From the NCBI GenBank assembly GCA_964351855.1, contig CAYGQD010000003.1, forward strand, positions 1-64,000: a stretch of 64,000 bases of DNA, read 5' to 3'. A model generated the notes under the pieces. That model saw only the letters and a program-made list of their open reading frames with translations. It was not told the DNA's origin and searched no databases. Within the stretch, counting starts at the first letter, position 1. Each line of letters opens with the position of its first letter. Positions 17,602 to 26,186 of this stretch are shown here, in pieces. A program made the position numbers and the translations under genes. This DNA comes from JBCDHN01 sp964351855 (GTDB taxonomy: Bacteria; Verrucomicrobiota; Verrucomicrobiia; Verrucomicrobiales; DEV007).

Positions 17602-19338
17602 GTGGATGGGTTCATGTCGTCTCTGACGCTTGCCTGTTTGACGCATTCCCCGTCCTTCCTGACGGACTCAGCTCAGTTTTCCATGAAGCGCCCTTCTCGA
17701 AATCGAACTTCACTCCCAGCCCTCCATACAGATTCCATCCACCCATGGAGAACGATCACCCTTGGGTGTTTCATCCGGACCAATCTGCTTCTACTTGTGG
17801 TGTGGTTGGTTAGTGGATTGCCCGTTTTTGCGGAGCTCAGGCTGCCATCCTACTTCGGATCGCACATGGTGTTGCAAGCGGATCAACCAATTGCGGTGCG
17901 AGGTTGGGCGGCGGAGAATGCGTCCGTTCAGGTGAGCTTCGCGGGGCGATCGGAAACGGTTAGGGCCGATGAGTCCGGACGCTGGCGGGTGACGTTTCCG
18001 GCGCTGAAAGCGGCTTTCGGACCGCTGGAAATGATCGTCCGGAGCGGCGATGAAACGATCGTCCTCGCCGATGTGCGGATCGGGGAAGTGTGGTTGGCTA
18101 CGGGGCAGTCCAACATGGAGGTCGGCCTTGGAAAAGATGCGGGAAACGCGATTCCAACCCACGAAACGGTGCGGATTTTCGTTGCGGAGACGACGGCTCA
18201 CGGGGTCGAGCAAGACGATTTGCCCGGAACGTGGTCCGTGACGGAACCCGGCCCGGCCGCCGAATCGTTCTCCGCCGTCGGCTACACCTTCGCGGTGGAG
18301 CTGGCCGAGAGCCTTGGGGTTCCCGTGGGCATCGTGCAATCGACGAAAGGTGGCACCCACATCGAGCAATGGCTTTCGCGCGCGGACTATGAGAAGACGG
18401 GCACCGATGCCGAAGATCGGCTGGCCGCAATCGACGCGAATCGGGACGCGTTGATCCCGGCTTGGAACGCCTATTTCTCCGGTCATCAGGCCTGGAAAGA
18501 ACGCGAGCGGAGCGGTGAACGCCTCAGCCGCAAGGACCGTCCGAAAGCCCCCGAACTTCCCGAACTTGGCCGATACCGCTCCTTTCCTTCGGTTTGTTAC
18601 AACAGTTTCCTGCATCCGCTCACCGGTCACGCCTTCCGTGGGGTGCTCTGGTATCAGGGCGAGTCGAATGCCGGAATCTTCGGGTGGAAACAGCCGGAAC
18701 AGTATGGCGAAAAGCTCCAGACGTTGATCGAGCGCTGGCGCACTGCGTTTGCCAATCCCGGCCTCACCACGCTCATCGTTCAATTGCCGAACTATGGGAA
18801 CGCGGCGGATCGCAGCGGCACGGCGTCTCCGGATGGCTGGGGCGAAGTTCGGACCGGGCAATGGCAAGTTTCCCGCAACGAACCTCGGGTCGATACAATG
18901 GAGGCGCTCGATCTCGGCGGGAATTTACACCCGGAACTGGAGCTGAAACAAATCCTGGCTCAGCGCCTCACCCTTGGCGCTCTCGCCACGACCTACGGTC
19001 AAACCGGCTTCGTTTTTTCCGGGCCGGAACCGATCGCGGCGGAGTGGTCCAACGACGAAATCCGCATCCAGTTCTCCCACGTCGGTGACGGGTTGATCGA
19101 TCAAAATGGTGGGGAGCTGGAAGGATTCGTCGTCGAAACTCAGGAGGAAGCTCGCAGTGGGATTCGTTCCCTGTTTCAACCGGTATCGGCTCGACTCGAG
19201 GGAAACGAAGTCGTCCTGACGACGGAAGATGCCAGCGACGTGACCGGCATCGGCTACGCACTTTCCAAGAACTCGACCTGCGATCTCTTCAATCGAAACG
19301 GTTTTCCTGCGGCTGCGTTTCTGCTGCCGGTGGAGTAA
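17602..19338 (+). CDS. Sialate O-acetylesterase-like SGNH hydrolase, exported
   Basis: Serine esterase predicted to remove O-acetyl groups from sialic acids or similar sugars in the periplasm. Motifs: nucleophile block ATGQSNMEVG, GIVQSTKGGTHIEQW, GVLWYQGESNAG and the late catalytic block LGGNLHPE, all characteristic of this family; the expected length is about 480-530 residues. A hydrophobic export segment (NLLLLVVWLVSGLPVFA) lies at about residues 59-75 of the longest frame. The start is therefore uncertain: GTG 17602 has GAGG upstream, with ATGs at 17614 and 17683. A decayed copy of its last 35 codons sits at about 25100-25202 beside DUF58. Confidence 0.85.
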   Translation: MDGFMSSLTLACLTHSPSFLTDSAQFSMKRPSRNRTSLPALHTDSIHPWRTITLGCFIRTNLLLLVVWLVSGLPVFAELRLPSYFGSHMVLQADQPIAVRGWAAENASVQVSFAGRSETVRADESGRWRVTFPALKAAFGPLEMIVRSGDETIVLADVRIGEVWLATGQSNMEVGLGKDAGNAIPTHETVRIFVAETTAHGVEQDDLPGTWSVTEPGPAAESFSAVGYTFAVELAESLGVPVGIVQSTKGGTHIEQWLSRADYEKTGTDAEDRLAAIDANRDALIPAWNAYFSGHQAWKERERSGERLSRKDRPKAPELPELGRYRSFPSVCYNSFLHPLTGHAFRGVLWYQGESNAGIFGWKQPEQYGEKLQTLIERWRTAFANPGLTTLIVQLPNYGNAADRSGTASPDGWGEVRTGQWQVSRNEPRVDTMEALDLGGNLHPELELKQILAQRLTLGALATTYGQTGFVFSGPEPIAAEWSNDEIRIQFSHVGDGLIDQNGGELEGFVVETQEEARSGIRSLFQPVSARLEGNEVVLTTEDASDVTGIGYALSKNSTCDLFNRNGFPAAAFLLPVE

Positions 19339-19374
19339 AACAATCGGTCATCAGCTATCCGCTTTTCGAACAAC

Positions 19375-19770
19375 TCAAATCTGCTCTACCTTCAGTTTCT
19401 GGTAGACGTGCGCTTTTATCATCGAAAAGTGCTGATCGCGACACAACACAGGAATGCCTCGCCCGAGCGCCACCGTAGCAATCAGCAGATCATCCTGCGG
19501 TAGGGTGACCCCTGCCTTCCGAAGTCTCCGACCTGAATCTGCCGCCAAATCCCAATCTGATTTTGTCATCTCAATTCGCGTTGCGAATGACAACCCTTTT
19601 AGAAGCCCTGAAATCTCCTGATCCAGTGCGCCAACCGTCAGCTCAAATTTTACCGGGCAGGTGAAAGCCGCCTCGTTGGCTGCGATCAGATTCGCAACGT
19701 ACTGTTTCACTCCCGCATCGCCTTTTCTACGAAAAAATGGAATCCAAACGGAAGTATCCAACAACTTCAT
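19375..19770 (-). CDS. vapC: VapC-type PIN-domain ribonuclease toxin
   Basis: 131 residues with the PIN-domain acidic set: D5 in LLDTSVW, E43 in KFELTVGAL, D93/D94 in PQDDLLIA and D112. PIN toxins cleave tRNA or rRNA and are held inactive by the partner antitoxin. It overlaps the upstream antitoxin gene by 4 bp (ATGA). It lies between the intact esterase 3' end and the decayed DUF58 fragment, so the pair seems inserted into a junction. Confidence 0.88.
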   Translation of the reverse strand: MKLLDTSVWIPFFRRKGDAGVKQYVANLIAANEAAFTCPVKFELTVGALDQEISGLLKGLSFATRIEMTKSDWDLAADSGRRLRKAGVTLPQDDLLIATVALGRGIPVLCRDQHFSMIKAHVYQKLKVEQI

Positions 19771-19997
19771 GATTCCCCCGATTCACGATCCCACTTCGTA
19801 GCCTTCTCGATTTCCTCATTCGTCATCGTGTAATCCGTCTTCCCTGCCAAAACACTTTTCAGAAATGCCTCGCGTTCCTTCTGGCGAATGAACTCTTGGA
19901 CCGCTTCGGCAACCGCTGGCGATTTTTTCGCAATTCCGGTAAGCCGACTCACTTCCTGAATCTGTTTTTCATCAAGCTCCACGGTGATTCTCATCAA
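19767..19997 (-). CDS. vapB: VapB-type antitoxin
   Basis: 76 residues. The N-terminus MRITVELDEKQIQEV followed by a helical stretch fits a ribbon-helix-helix DNA-binding domain; the C-terminal tail (about 48-76), rich in charged residues, would bind the toxin's active site. First gene of the pair, probably autorepressing. Start: two ATG codons lie in tandem, and 19994 is equally possible. Confidence 0.82.
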   Translation of the reverse strand: MMRITVELDEKQIQEVSRLTGIAKKSPAVAEAVQEFIRQKEREAFLKSVLAGKTDYTMTNEEIEKATKWDRESGES

Positions 19998-20056
19998 ATG
20001 AAAGTAACCTTTGATGAAAGCGGCTCAAGAAATATCTGAGCAGAATCGATTACCGA

Positions 20057-20405
20057 TCACCGGTTCCGCGCCCTCCGCGTGCGAGCCGCCATTGCCGCGC
20101 CTTGGCGTCGATTGACGAACTGCCAGAGGCCGTGTTCGAGGTGCTCGCTGGTTTCCATGGGGACGAAGCCCATCCCGAAGCTGAGCGCGGTGGACCGGAC
20201 ACCTTCTTGGTGGGCTTCAAATCGCTCGAGGTAGCTTTTTCGGGCGATGTTGGGATCGACGAAGAACTCTTGGCCGGTCTCCGCGTCGCGAAAATGCTGG
20301 GCGTCTTCGAAGGCGAACGATTTTTAGGCCGGGTCGAGGACTTGGAACTAAACGACGTCATGTCCGCTGCCGTGAAGCTGGCGGAGGCCGGACTAAATCG
20401 ATTCC
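20057..20405 (-). pseudogene. Decayed duplicate of DUF58 gene 3' end
   Basis: The minus strand encodes a close copy of the last 115 or so residues of the intact DUF58 gene at 25204-26133, ending at the same stop (TGA, 20057-20059). It has no start or N-terminal region. It has an in-frame TAA at 20334-20336 where the intact copy has a Glu codon (DPAEKS becomes DPA*KS). Similarity stops abruptly near 20405. Confidence 0.85.
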
Positions 20406-20503
20406 CCGTTGTCCGGCCACGACTCCTTCCCTCGTTTCACAAACGGCGGATCTCAGCCAAAAATTCCCCCAAACTATTCCGATCTGGAGAAGTTCAATGG
20501 GAC

Positions 20504-21061
20504 ATGAAGATCTACACGGCGTTCATTACCACGTTTCTCTTCCTCCCCGAAATATGGGCCGAATCCGTCTCCAAAGACATCACGATTCATGATTCCTCCC
20601 GGGATCTCTCGATCGAGTGCCAGGTCTATTATCCGGAGGGTGGACAGTCACTACCCGTCATTCTTTTCTCCCACGGTTTTGGAGGGGATAAAACGTCCTT
20701 TGCCGAGGCGAGTTCCGTTCTTTCCGGTGGAGTCGAGTTGGGAGAAGCTGACGCTGCCTCATCTCACTATAAACTAGTACACGGATCTAGGCGAATCATT
20801 ACAGGGACCGGACTGGAAAAAGAGCCGTATTTCCGCTCACCTCCCGGAGACAAATTTCTCGTCGATATCGAGGGAGCGAATCACTTCTCCTTTGGCGGAG
20901 GTCGTAACGGGAGAACCTCAGGGGCCGCGGAAATCGTGCAGCTTGTCTCACTCGCTTTCTGGAATGCTTATCTGAAAGGAGACGAAGCCGCAAAGATCTC
21001 CCTCATGTCTGGCGACGTCCTGAAGGAATACGCCGACACTGCGGAGATTCAATCCAAGTGA
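20504..21061 (+). pseudogene. Alpha/beta hydrolase remnant with internal deletion
   Basis: 185 residues in frame from ATG 20504. The N-terminal part has a signal peptide (MKIYTAFITTFLFLPEIWA) and the first strands of a chlorophyllase- or PAF-acetylhydrolase-like fold (LPVILFSHGFGG). After about residue 75 the sequence jumps to the family's C-terminal end (FLVDIEGANHFSFGG, with the catalytic His). The middle, including the nucleophile elbow GHSxGG, is missing; intact relatives are usually 280-340 residues. The frame survives by chance or the deletion is recent. I call it a pseudogene. Confidence 0.7.
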
Positions 21062-21083
21062 GGAATTTCTCAGTTCAACTGCC

Positions 21084-22373
21084 TCACCCGAAAAGCGCCG
21101 TGACCGGCTGGCCTTTGTCCGCGACGGTGAAAGGTCGCTTGCTCGGGCTGTAGAGCACCTGATCGAGAGGCAGTCCAAGCGCATACCCGATCGTTGCATT
21201 GAGATCCGGGATCGAGACTTTGTCCTCGACGACTTCGCCACCGGTCTCGTCGGTTTCTCCGTAGACGGTCCCGCCTTTGACTCCTCCACCGGCGAGAAGG
21301 GCGCTGAACGCTTTGGGGTAGTGATCACGGCCTTCGTTCCCGTTGATCTTCGGAGTACGCCCGAATTCCGAAGCAAGAACGATGAGTGTCTGCTCCAGCA
21401 TGCCGTTGGCCTCGAGATCCTGAACGAGCGCACTGAGCCCGCGGTCGAGAATGTCACAGCGCTCCGGCACTTCGACGAAGTTGTTCACATGGGTGTCCCA
21501 ACGACCGAGGCTGACCTCGACGAAGCGGACTCCGTGCTGCACGAGCCGCCTCGCGAGGAGACAGCCCTGGCCGAAGTTGTCGTCCCCATAGCGCTCGCGG
21601 ACCGCGGCTGGCTCGGAGGCGATATCGAAGGCCTTGAGATCTTCGCTCTTCATGAGCGAGAGCGCTTCATCGTAGAGGTCGCGGTAGGCGCGGACGTTCT
21701 TCTGCGGGAAGGCTTCGTGGAAAGGCTCATCGAGATGGCGGGCCATGTCGAGACGTCGATTGAACGCGGTCTCAGTGACGGATTCTTTCCGAACGCTGTT
21801 CTGCAGTCCCTGCTCGGGGTTGTTGATCATGAGCGGGGAGAACTTTGACTCGAAAAAGCCGGCTCCGGGGTGGCGGCTGCCGTCGCCGATGACGACGTTG
21901 CCGGGCAGCATCGGATTTCCCTTGCCCTGGTATTTCAGGAGCCAGGCACCCATCGCGGGGTGGCGGATCGTGCCGCGCAGGGTGTAGCTGGTGTGCATGT
22001 AGTAGTTGCCCTGCTCATGCGCGCCCTGGGTTGAATACATCGAGTTGATCACCGCGAAGCGATCCATCAACTCCGAGGTGCGACGGAGTCCGCCCCCGAC
22101 GTGGTAGTCGTCGACCTTGGTGGCAAGTGTCGTCGTGGAACCCATCACTTCACTTCCCGGCTTGGGATCGAAGGTGTCGAGATGGCTCATCCCGCCCGAC
22201 ATGTAGAGGTAGATCACATTCTTCGCTTTCGCGTTCGGGTTACGGGCCTTGGAGGCACCTTCGCCGGCGGCAAAAAGACGGTCGACGGGGAGGAGTCCCA
22301 CCCCGAGAGCGGTGGAAGCGACCCGGGCGGCAAACTGGCGGCGGGAGAGATCGGAGAGTTGATTGGGATTCAT
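21084..22373 (-). CDS. DUF1501 exported protein (Tat-type signal)
   Basis: 429 residues, family DUF1501, common in Planctomycetes and Verrucomicrobia and related in fold to sulfatases/alkaline phosphatases. The twin-arginine motif SRRQFAA (10-16) precedes a hydrophobic stretch ending LFAAG. Conserved blocks: NVIYLYMSGGMSHLDTFDPKPG and, later, LDRGLSALVQDLEANG plus SEFGRTPKINGNEGRDHYP. It begins 28 bp after the DUF1553 gene, the usual pairing in these phyla. The biochemical function is not established; the pair is generally thought to act on exported substrates. Confidence 0.9.
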   Translation of the reverse strand: MNPNQLSDLSRRQFAARVASTALGVGLLPVDRLFAAGEGASKARNPNAKAKNVIYLYMSGGMSHLDTFDPKPGSEVMGSTTTLATKVDDYHVGGGLRRTSELMDRFAVINSMYSTQGAHEQGNYYMHTSYTLRGTIRHPAMGAWLLKYQGKGNPMLPGNVVIGDGSRHPGAGFFESKFSPLMINNPEQGLQNSVRKESVTETAFNRRLDMARHLDEPFHEAFPQKNVRAYRDLYDEALSLMKSEDLKAFDIASEPAAVRERYGDDNFGQGCLLARRLVQHGVRFVEVSLGRWDTHVNNFVEVPERCDILDRGLSALVQDLEANGMLEQTLIVLASEFGRTPKINGNEGRDHYPKAFSALLAGGGVKGGTVYGETDETGGEVVEDKVSIPDLNATIGYALGLPLDQVLYSPSKRPFTVADKGQPVTALFG

Positions 22374-22401
22374 GATCGGGGATTCGGAAGGGTGAGCAAA
22401 C

Positions 22402-24579
22402 TTACTGAACGAAGAGGAACTGCTGGGTGTTGAGGATCGCGTAGACGAGATCTTTGTAGGCTTCGCCGCCGAGTTCTTCGACGAAGGTGGCGACGTAGTC
22501 CCGCTCTTCCCGGGTCGGATAGCGGGAATAGAGACTGAGGTAAATGACGTCGAGGCGACCGTCCGGGGTTTCTTCGGCCTTCACCTCGCGCCCGAGGACG
22601 CCATACTCGTTGGTGAGCGCTTCGGCATAGGGGCCATTGAGCAGTTGAAGGGCCTGGGGCAATGAGGCCTCGTCGTTCGCGTTTTCAATGACGTCACGAT
22701 CGGACTGACCGAACTCGCGCAGGAAGTGTCCATTCGGGGCAGGAGAAGGAAGATTCGCGGCCCGTTGGGCCTGGCTGACCATTTTTGCCATGAACTCGAC
22801 GAAGCCACGCAATTCCGCACGATCCGTGATTCCGAGTTCCATTCCTTTTTGCATGAAGTCACGCATCTCTCCACGGCCCTTCGAGACTGAGTCACGCTTG
22901 CTCGACATGCCTGCCATCATGCGTCCAGCATCCTCTTCCGCGATGGGACCGGCGGCCACTTCCGCGCCGAAGATCTCGGCTGCCTCTCCGCTCGCGACGA
23001 GCTTCTCCCAGCCGGGTTCGTAAATATGTTCCCGAACCTGGCTGCGGACATCGTTGCGAAAACGATTCGCCTCACGGGAGAGTTCCCGGACTGTCTCTTC
23101 ATCCTTCGCTTTTCGGGCAGCGGCAATCTGTTCGGTCAGTTCCCGGTTGCGGGCCACGCCCTGCACGGAAGTTTCGGCGACGGCTTTCACTCCTTCCACC
23201 AACTCCTCGGGATTCAGGGCGTAGATCGAGTCGTGAATTTTATGAACCGTGAGAAGCTGATTTTCCGCCGCCGCGACGGCCTTCTCGGGCCGCGCATCAG
23301 GCTCCGGATTGAGGAGGGTGACAAAGGAATCCCAGATCTGCTCGGCGCTCATGCGACGAAGGACCGGACCGGGGAAGTAGTAGGCTTCGCCCGGCTGGAC
23401 TTCCTCTCGCGAGGCGGTGCGCTGGTAGGCTTGGGTATTGTAGAGAATTTCGAGAAAAGCCTTCAGATCGTAGTCGAGGCTTTTCATCTGTGACTCGAGG
23501 AAGGCCATCAGCTCAGGATTGGACGCGTTGGTCATTTCCGTGATTTCATCGACCGGCTCGATCAGTCCGATTCCGAAAACCTGCTTCCAAAGACGGTTCG
23601 CGATCACGGTGGTGAAGCGCGGGTTTTCCTTCGAGGTCATCCAGGCCGCGTAGGAGTCGAGGTCCGGCGCTGCGTTAGCCCCGAACATGGTTTTCGGCTC
23701 CACTGCGTCGCCCGGCTTGGCATTGTCATACTGATAATCGTCGGGGAGTTTGAGCGTTTTGTCCTCACGCTGGATCGAAGTGTAGCGGAGGGGACGAACG
23801 ACCTCCTGGAAAGCGTCCTTCATCGCCGTCATCTGCGCGCGGTCACCTTTTTCCATGGCGTTGAAACGCTGCTTCTTCTGAACGACTCCCTTAAGCTTTT
23901 CGCCGATGGGCGAGCGGTAATTCGACTGCATGTCGTAGCTGAACGCGGCCATGTGGTAGTAGTCCATCTGCGTCCAGGTATCGAAAGGGTGGTCGTGGCA
24001 CTGGGCGCACTCAAGGCGGGTCCCGAGGAAAATCCGTACCGTGTTGGACATGTTGTCGAGCGGCATGCCCCGGTCGCGCAGGTAGTAACCGATCGCCCCC
24101 GAATCCCAGGCGGCTCCGTCGGTGGTGAGGAGTTCGCTAACGAACTCATCGTAGGGGCGGTTTTCGCGAAGCGCGGTCTTGATGAATTCCGCATAATGAG
24201 GCGCGACGAACTGGCTGTTGTTCGCGGTGCGGTTGAGTCGGAGGACGTCGGCCCAGTAGTTGAACCAGTGATTCACGTAGCCTTCACTGGCGAGGAGCTC
24301 GCTGATCAGGTTCTGCGACTTCGCCGGATCGGTCGAGGTGAGGTAGGCGGTGGTTTCCTCCTTCGTCGGAATCCGGCCGACGATCTCGAGGTAGAAGCGC
24401 CGCACCATGACCTCGTCGGAGGCGGGCTCGTTCGGTGTCACCTCGTGTTCGGAATAGCCTTTTCCGATGAGGGCATCAATTTTCTGAGACGGGATCGCGG
24501 CATCATCGAGTGACCCGGCAAACAGCGAAGACATTCCTGAAATCAGGACGGTAAAAAGAAACGCGAGGGGCATTTTCAT
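22402..24579 (-). CDS. DUF1549/DUF1553 exported protein
   Basis: 725 residues from the ATG at 24579 (a second ATG is at 24573; the longer frame to 24714 lacks support). The signal peptide is PLAFLFTVLISGMSSLFAG. DUF1549 occupies about 60-250 with the CxxCH motif in LECAQCHDHPFDTW; DUF1553 occupies about 330-600 (NPRFTTVIANRLWKQVFG, FLEILYNTQAYQRT). Unlike many relatives it lacks an N-terminal cytochrome c (PSCyt1) domain. It precedes DUF1501 in a two-gene operon. Confidence 0.9.
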   Translation of the reverse strand: MKMPLAFLFTVLISGMSSLFAGSLDDAAIPSQKIDALIGKGYSEHEVTPNEPASDEVMVRRFYLEIVGRIPTKEETTAYLTSTDPAKSQNLISELLASEGYVNHWFNYWADVLRLNRTANNSQFVAPHYAEFIKTALRENRPYDEFVSELLTTDGAAWDSGAIGYYLRDRGMPLDNMSNTVRIFLGTRLECAQCHDHPFDTWTQMDYYHMAAFSYDMQSNYRSPIGEKLKGVVQKKQRFNAMEKGDRAQMTAMKDAFQEVVRPLRYTSIQREDKTLKLPDDYQYDNAKPGDAVEPKTMFGANAAPDLDSYAAWMTSKENPRFTTVIANRLWKQVFGIGLIEPVDEITEMTNASNPELMAFLESQMKSLDYDLKAFLEILYNTQAYQRTASREEVQPGEAYYFPGPVLRRMSAEQIWDSFVTLLNPEPDARPEKAVAAAENQLLTVHKIHDSIYALNPEELVEGVKAVAETSVQGVARNRELTEQIAAARKAKDEETVRELSREANRFRNDVRSQVREHIYEPGWEKLVASGEAAEIFGAEVAAGPIAEEDAGRMMAGMSSKRDSVSKGRGEMRDFMQKGMELGITDRAELRGFVEFMAKMVSQAQRAANLPSPAPNGHFLREFGQSDRDVIENANDEASLPQALQLLNGPYAEALTNEYGVLGREVKAEETPDGRLDVIYLSLYSRYPTREERDYVATFVEELGGEAYKDLVYAILNTQQFLFVQ

Positions 24580-25099
24580 AGGGATTGGAAAATCGAAGGT
24601 AAGCCCCGCTGAAAAAGGGAGCGAGAAGGGAAACCCCAATTCAGGAATGAAGTTTCGCTCCAAAGAAAATGTTTTTTCCGAGAAAACGCGGAGGCCCTGG
24701 CCCAACTTCTTCAATTACCTGCTCAGCCCTGATTTTGAAATCAAGTCGTCAGACCGAATCACTCAAGAAGGGGCTGTCGGAGGGGTGAACGAAGCGAGAT
24801 CAGGCGAAACTGGGTTGGATCGAGTAAGCCCATAATCATCGCTGATTTCCATTTCTCCACTCCGAGCCAAGCGAAAATCGCTTCGCAATGTTTTTCCACG
24901 GTCCGAATGCTTCGCCCAAGGATACAGTCATCCTGTCGCTCGAAACCGAATTCGAGCGACAGGAATCGTCCTTTTTTTCTAGGTCCGGTCAGACCAAAGC
25001 GCCTAACCTTTATCGCTCGCCCCGGGATTCGTTCTCTGTTTCGCCCTGCACCCGCCCGAATCGAAAAAAACGAAATCGTCCCAACCGCGTAAAAAGCCA
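24580..25099. other. Intergenic stretch, mostly non-coding
   Basis: No gene is convincing here. It holds the promoter side of the DUF1553 operon and a strong hairpin at 24931-24964. Short frames on both strands have no domain features. The right edge runs into the esterase remnant. Confidence 0.5.
24931..24964. repeat. 14-bp perfect hairpin
   Basis: TCCTGTCGCTCGAA (24931-24944) and TTCGAGCGACAGGA (24951-24964) form a 14-bp stem with a 6-nt loop. A run of seven T begins at about 24972, 8 nt after the stem. That is rather far for an intrinsic terminator but possible on the plus strand. No plus-strand gene clearly ends here, so it may be another palindromic element. Confidence 0.5.
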
Positions 25100-25202
25100 G
25101 CAATCGGACCGACGTCGGCGCCCCGCTTTCGAACAAGCCGACCTTCGATCTCTTCAACCGAATGGCGTTCCTGCTGCCGCCTTCCTTCTCCCGGTCGAAT
25201 GA
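25100..25202 (+). pseudogene. Decayed duplicate of sialate O-acetylesterase 3' end
   Basis: The plus strand reads LSNKPTFDLFNR in one frame and then NGVPAAAFLLPVE-stop in the next. Together these match the intact esterase C-terminus (LSKNSTCDLFNRNG, then PAAAFLLPVE-stop at 19338). A single base is missing within the NRNG codons. The TGA at 25200-25202 lies 1 bp from the DUF58 stop codon. Confidence 0.8.
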
Positions 25203-25203
25203 A

Positions 25204-26133
25204 TCACCGGTTCCGCGCCCTCCGCGTGCGAGCCGCCATTGCCGCGCCTTGGCGTCGATTGACAAACTGCCAGAGGCCGTGTTCGAGGTGCTCGCTGGTT
25301 TCCATGGGGACGAAGTCCATCCCGTAGCTGAGCGCGGTGGAGCGGACACCTTCTTGGTGGGCTTCAAATCGCTCGAGGTAGCTTTTTCGGGCGATGCCGG
25401 GATCGACGAAGAATTCCTGGCCGGTCTCCGCATCGCGAAAATGCTGCGCATCTTCGAAGGCGAACGACTTTTCGGCCGGGTCGAGGACTTGGAACAAGAC
25501 GACGTCGTGTCCGCTGCCGTGGAGCTGACGCAGGCCGGATTGAATCGATTCCAAGGGGACGAGAAAATCTGAAATCACGACGATGAGTCCCCGCCGCCGA
25601 ACCATGCGCGGGATCTCCTTTAACATGCCGACCAGATCGGTCGCCTTCCCCTGACAATCGTCTTCCAGCATAAGCATGAGCCGACGGAGGTGACCGGGGC
25701 GATTCCGCGGGGGAAGTTGCTCGGCCAGGTTTTCGTGAAAGGTGGTGAGTCCCACGGCGTCCCCCTGACCCATGAGGTAGTAGCCCAACGTCGCCGCCAG
25801 GGTGTTGGCGAAATCGACCTTGCCGAATTCTCCGGAGCTAAACTCCATCGAGCGACTTTGATCGACGAAGAGGTGACAACGCAGATTGGTCTCGTCCTCG
25901 AATTTTTTGATGAAGTGGCGATCGCTCCGCGCGTAGACTTTCCAGTCGATATATCGCGGATCATCGCCCCGCACATATTGGCGATATTCGCTGAACTCGA
26001 CCGAAAACCCGTGATAGGGGCTGCGGTGAAGTCCTTTCCAGTAGCCTTCCACCACGACCCGGGCTCGCAGCTCCAGGGAGCGAATCCGCATGAGCGCGGC
26101 GGGATCGATGAAGCTGGGTTTCTTTTCAGGCAT
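25204..26133 (-). CDS. DUF58 / vWA-like protein
   Basis: 309 residues from ATG 26133 (MPEKKPSF); the upstream extension to 26178 is unlikely. The DUF58 hallmark is SEYRQYVRGDDPRYIDWK near residues 48-65, followed by a vWA-type fold with a MIDAS-like DQSRSM. DUF58 proteins usually sit beside a MoxR-type AAA ATPase and Bat-like proteins; here neither is present. It is third in a minus-strand run after rfbB and the sulfotransferase, with a 53-bp gap. The 3' end is duplicated at 20057-20405. Confidence 0.87.
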   Translation of the reverse strand: MPEKKPSFIDPAALMRIRSLELRARVVVEGYWKGLHRSPYHGFSVEFSEYRQYVRGDDPRYIDWKVYARSDRHFIKKFEDETNLRCHLFVDQSRSMEFSSGEFGKVDFANTLAATLGYYLMGQGDAVGLTTFHENLAEQLPPRNRPGHLRRLMLMLEDDCQGKATDLVGMLKEIPRMVRRRGLIVVISDFLVPLESIQSGLRQLHGSGHDVVLFQVLDPAEKSFAFEDAQHFRDAETGQEFFVDPGIARKSYLERFEAHQEGVRSTALSYGMDFVPMETSEHLEHGLWQFVNRRQGAAMAARTRRARNR

Positions 26134-26186
26134 GATGACTCTGACAGTTTGCGCGAAGGATTCGGAAAATCCCAGCAAAAGAAGTT

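Noticed and set aside
20102..20503. Plus-strand extension of the hydrolase remnant upstream of ATG 20504
   Set aside because: It is the antisense of the decayed DUF58 fragment; the same antisense frame is seen opposite the intact DUF58 gene.
24931..24978. Hairpin followed by T-run as intrinsic terminator
   Set aside because: The T-run begins 8 nt after the stem and no plus-strand gene ends just before it, so a terminator call is not supported; it is listed as a hairpin only.
24759..25451. Minus-strand frame of 230 codons overlapping the DUF58 3' end
   Set aside because: It runs out of frame with DUF58 and through non-coding sequence and the esterase remnant; the product is low complexity.
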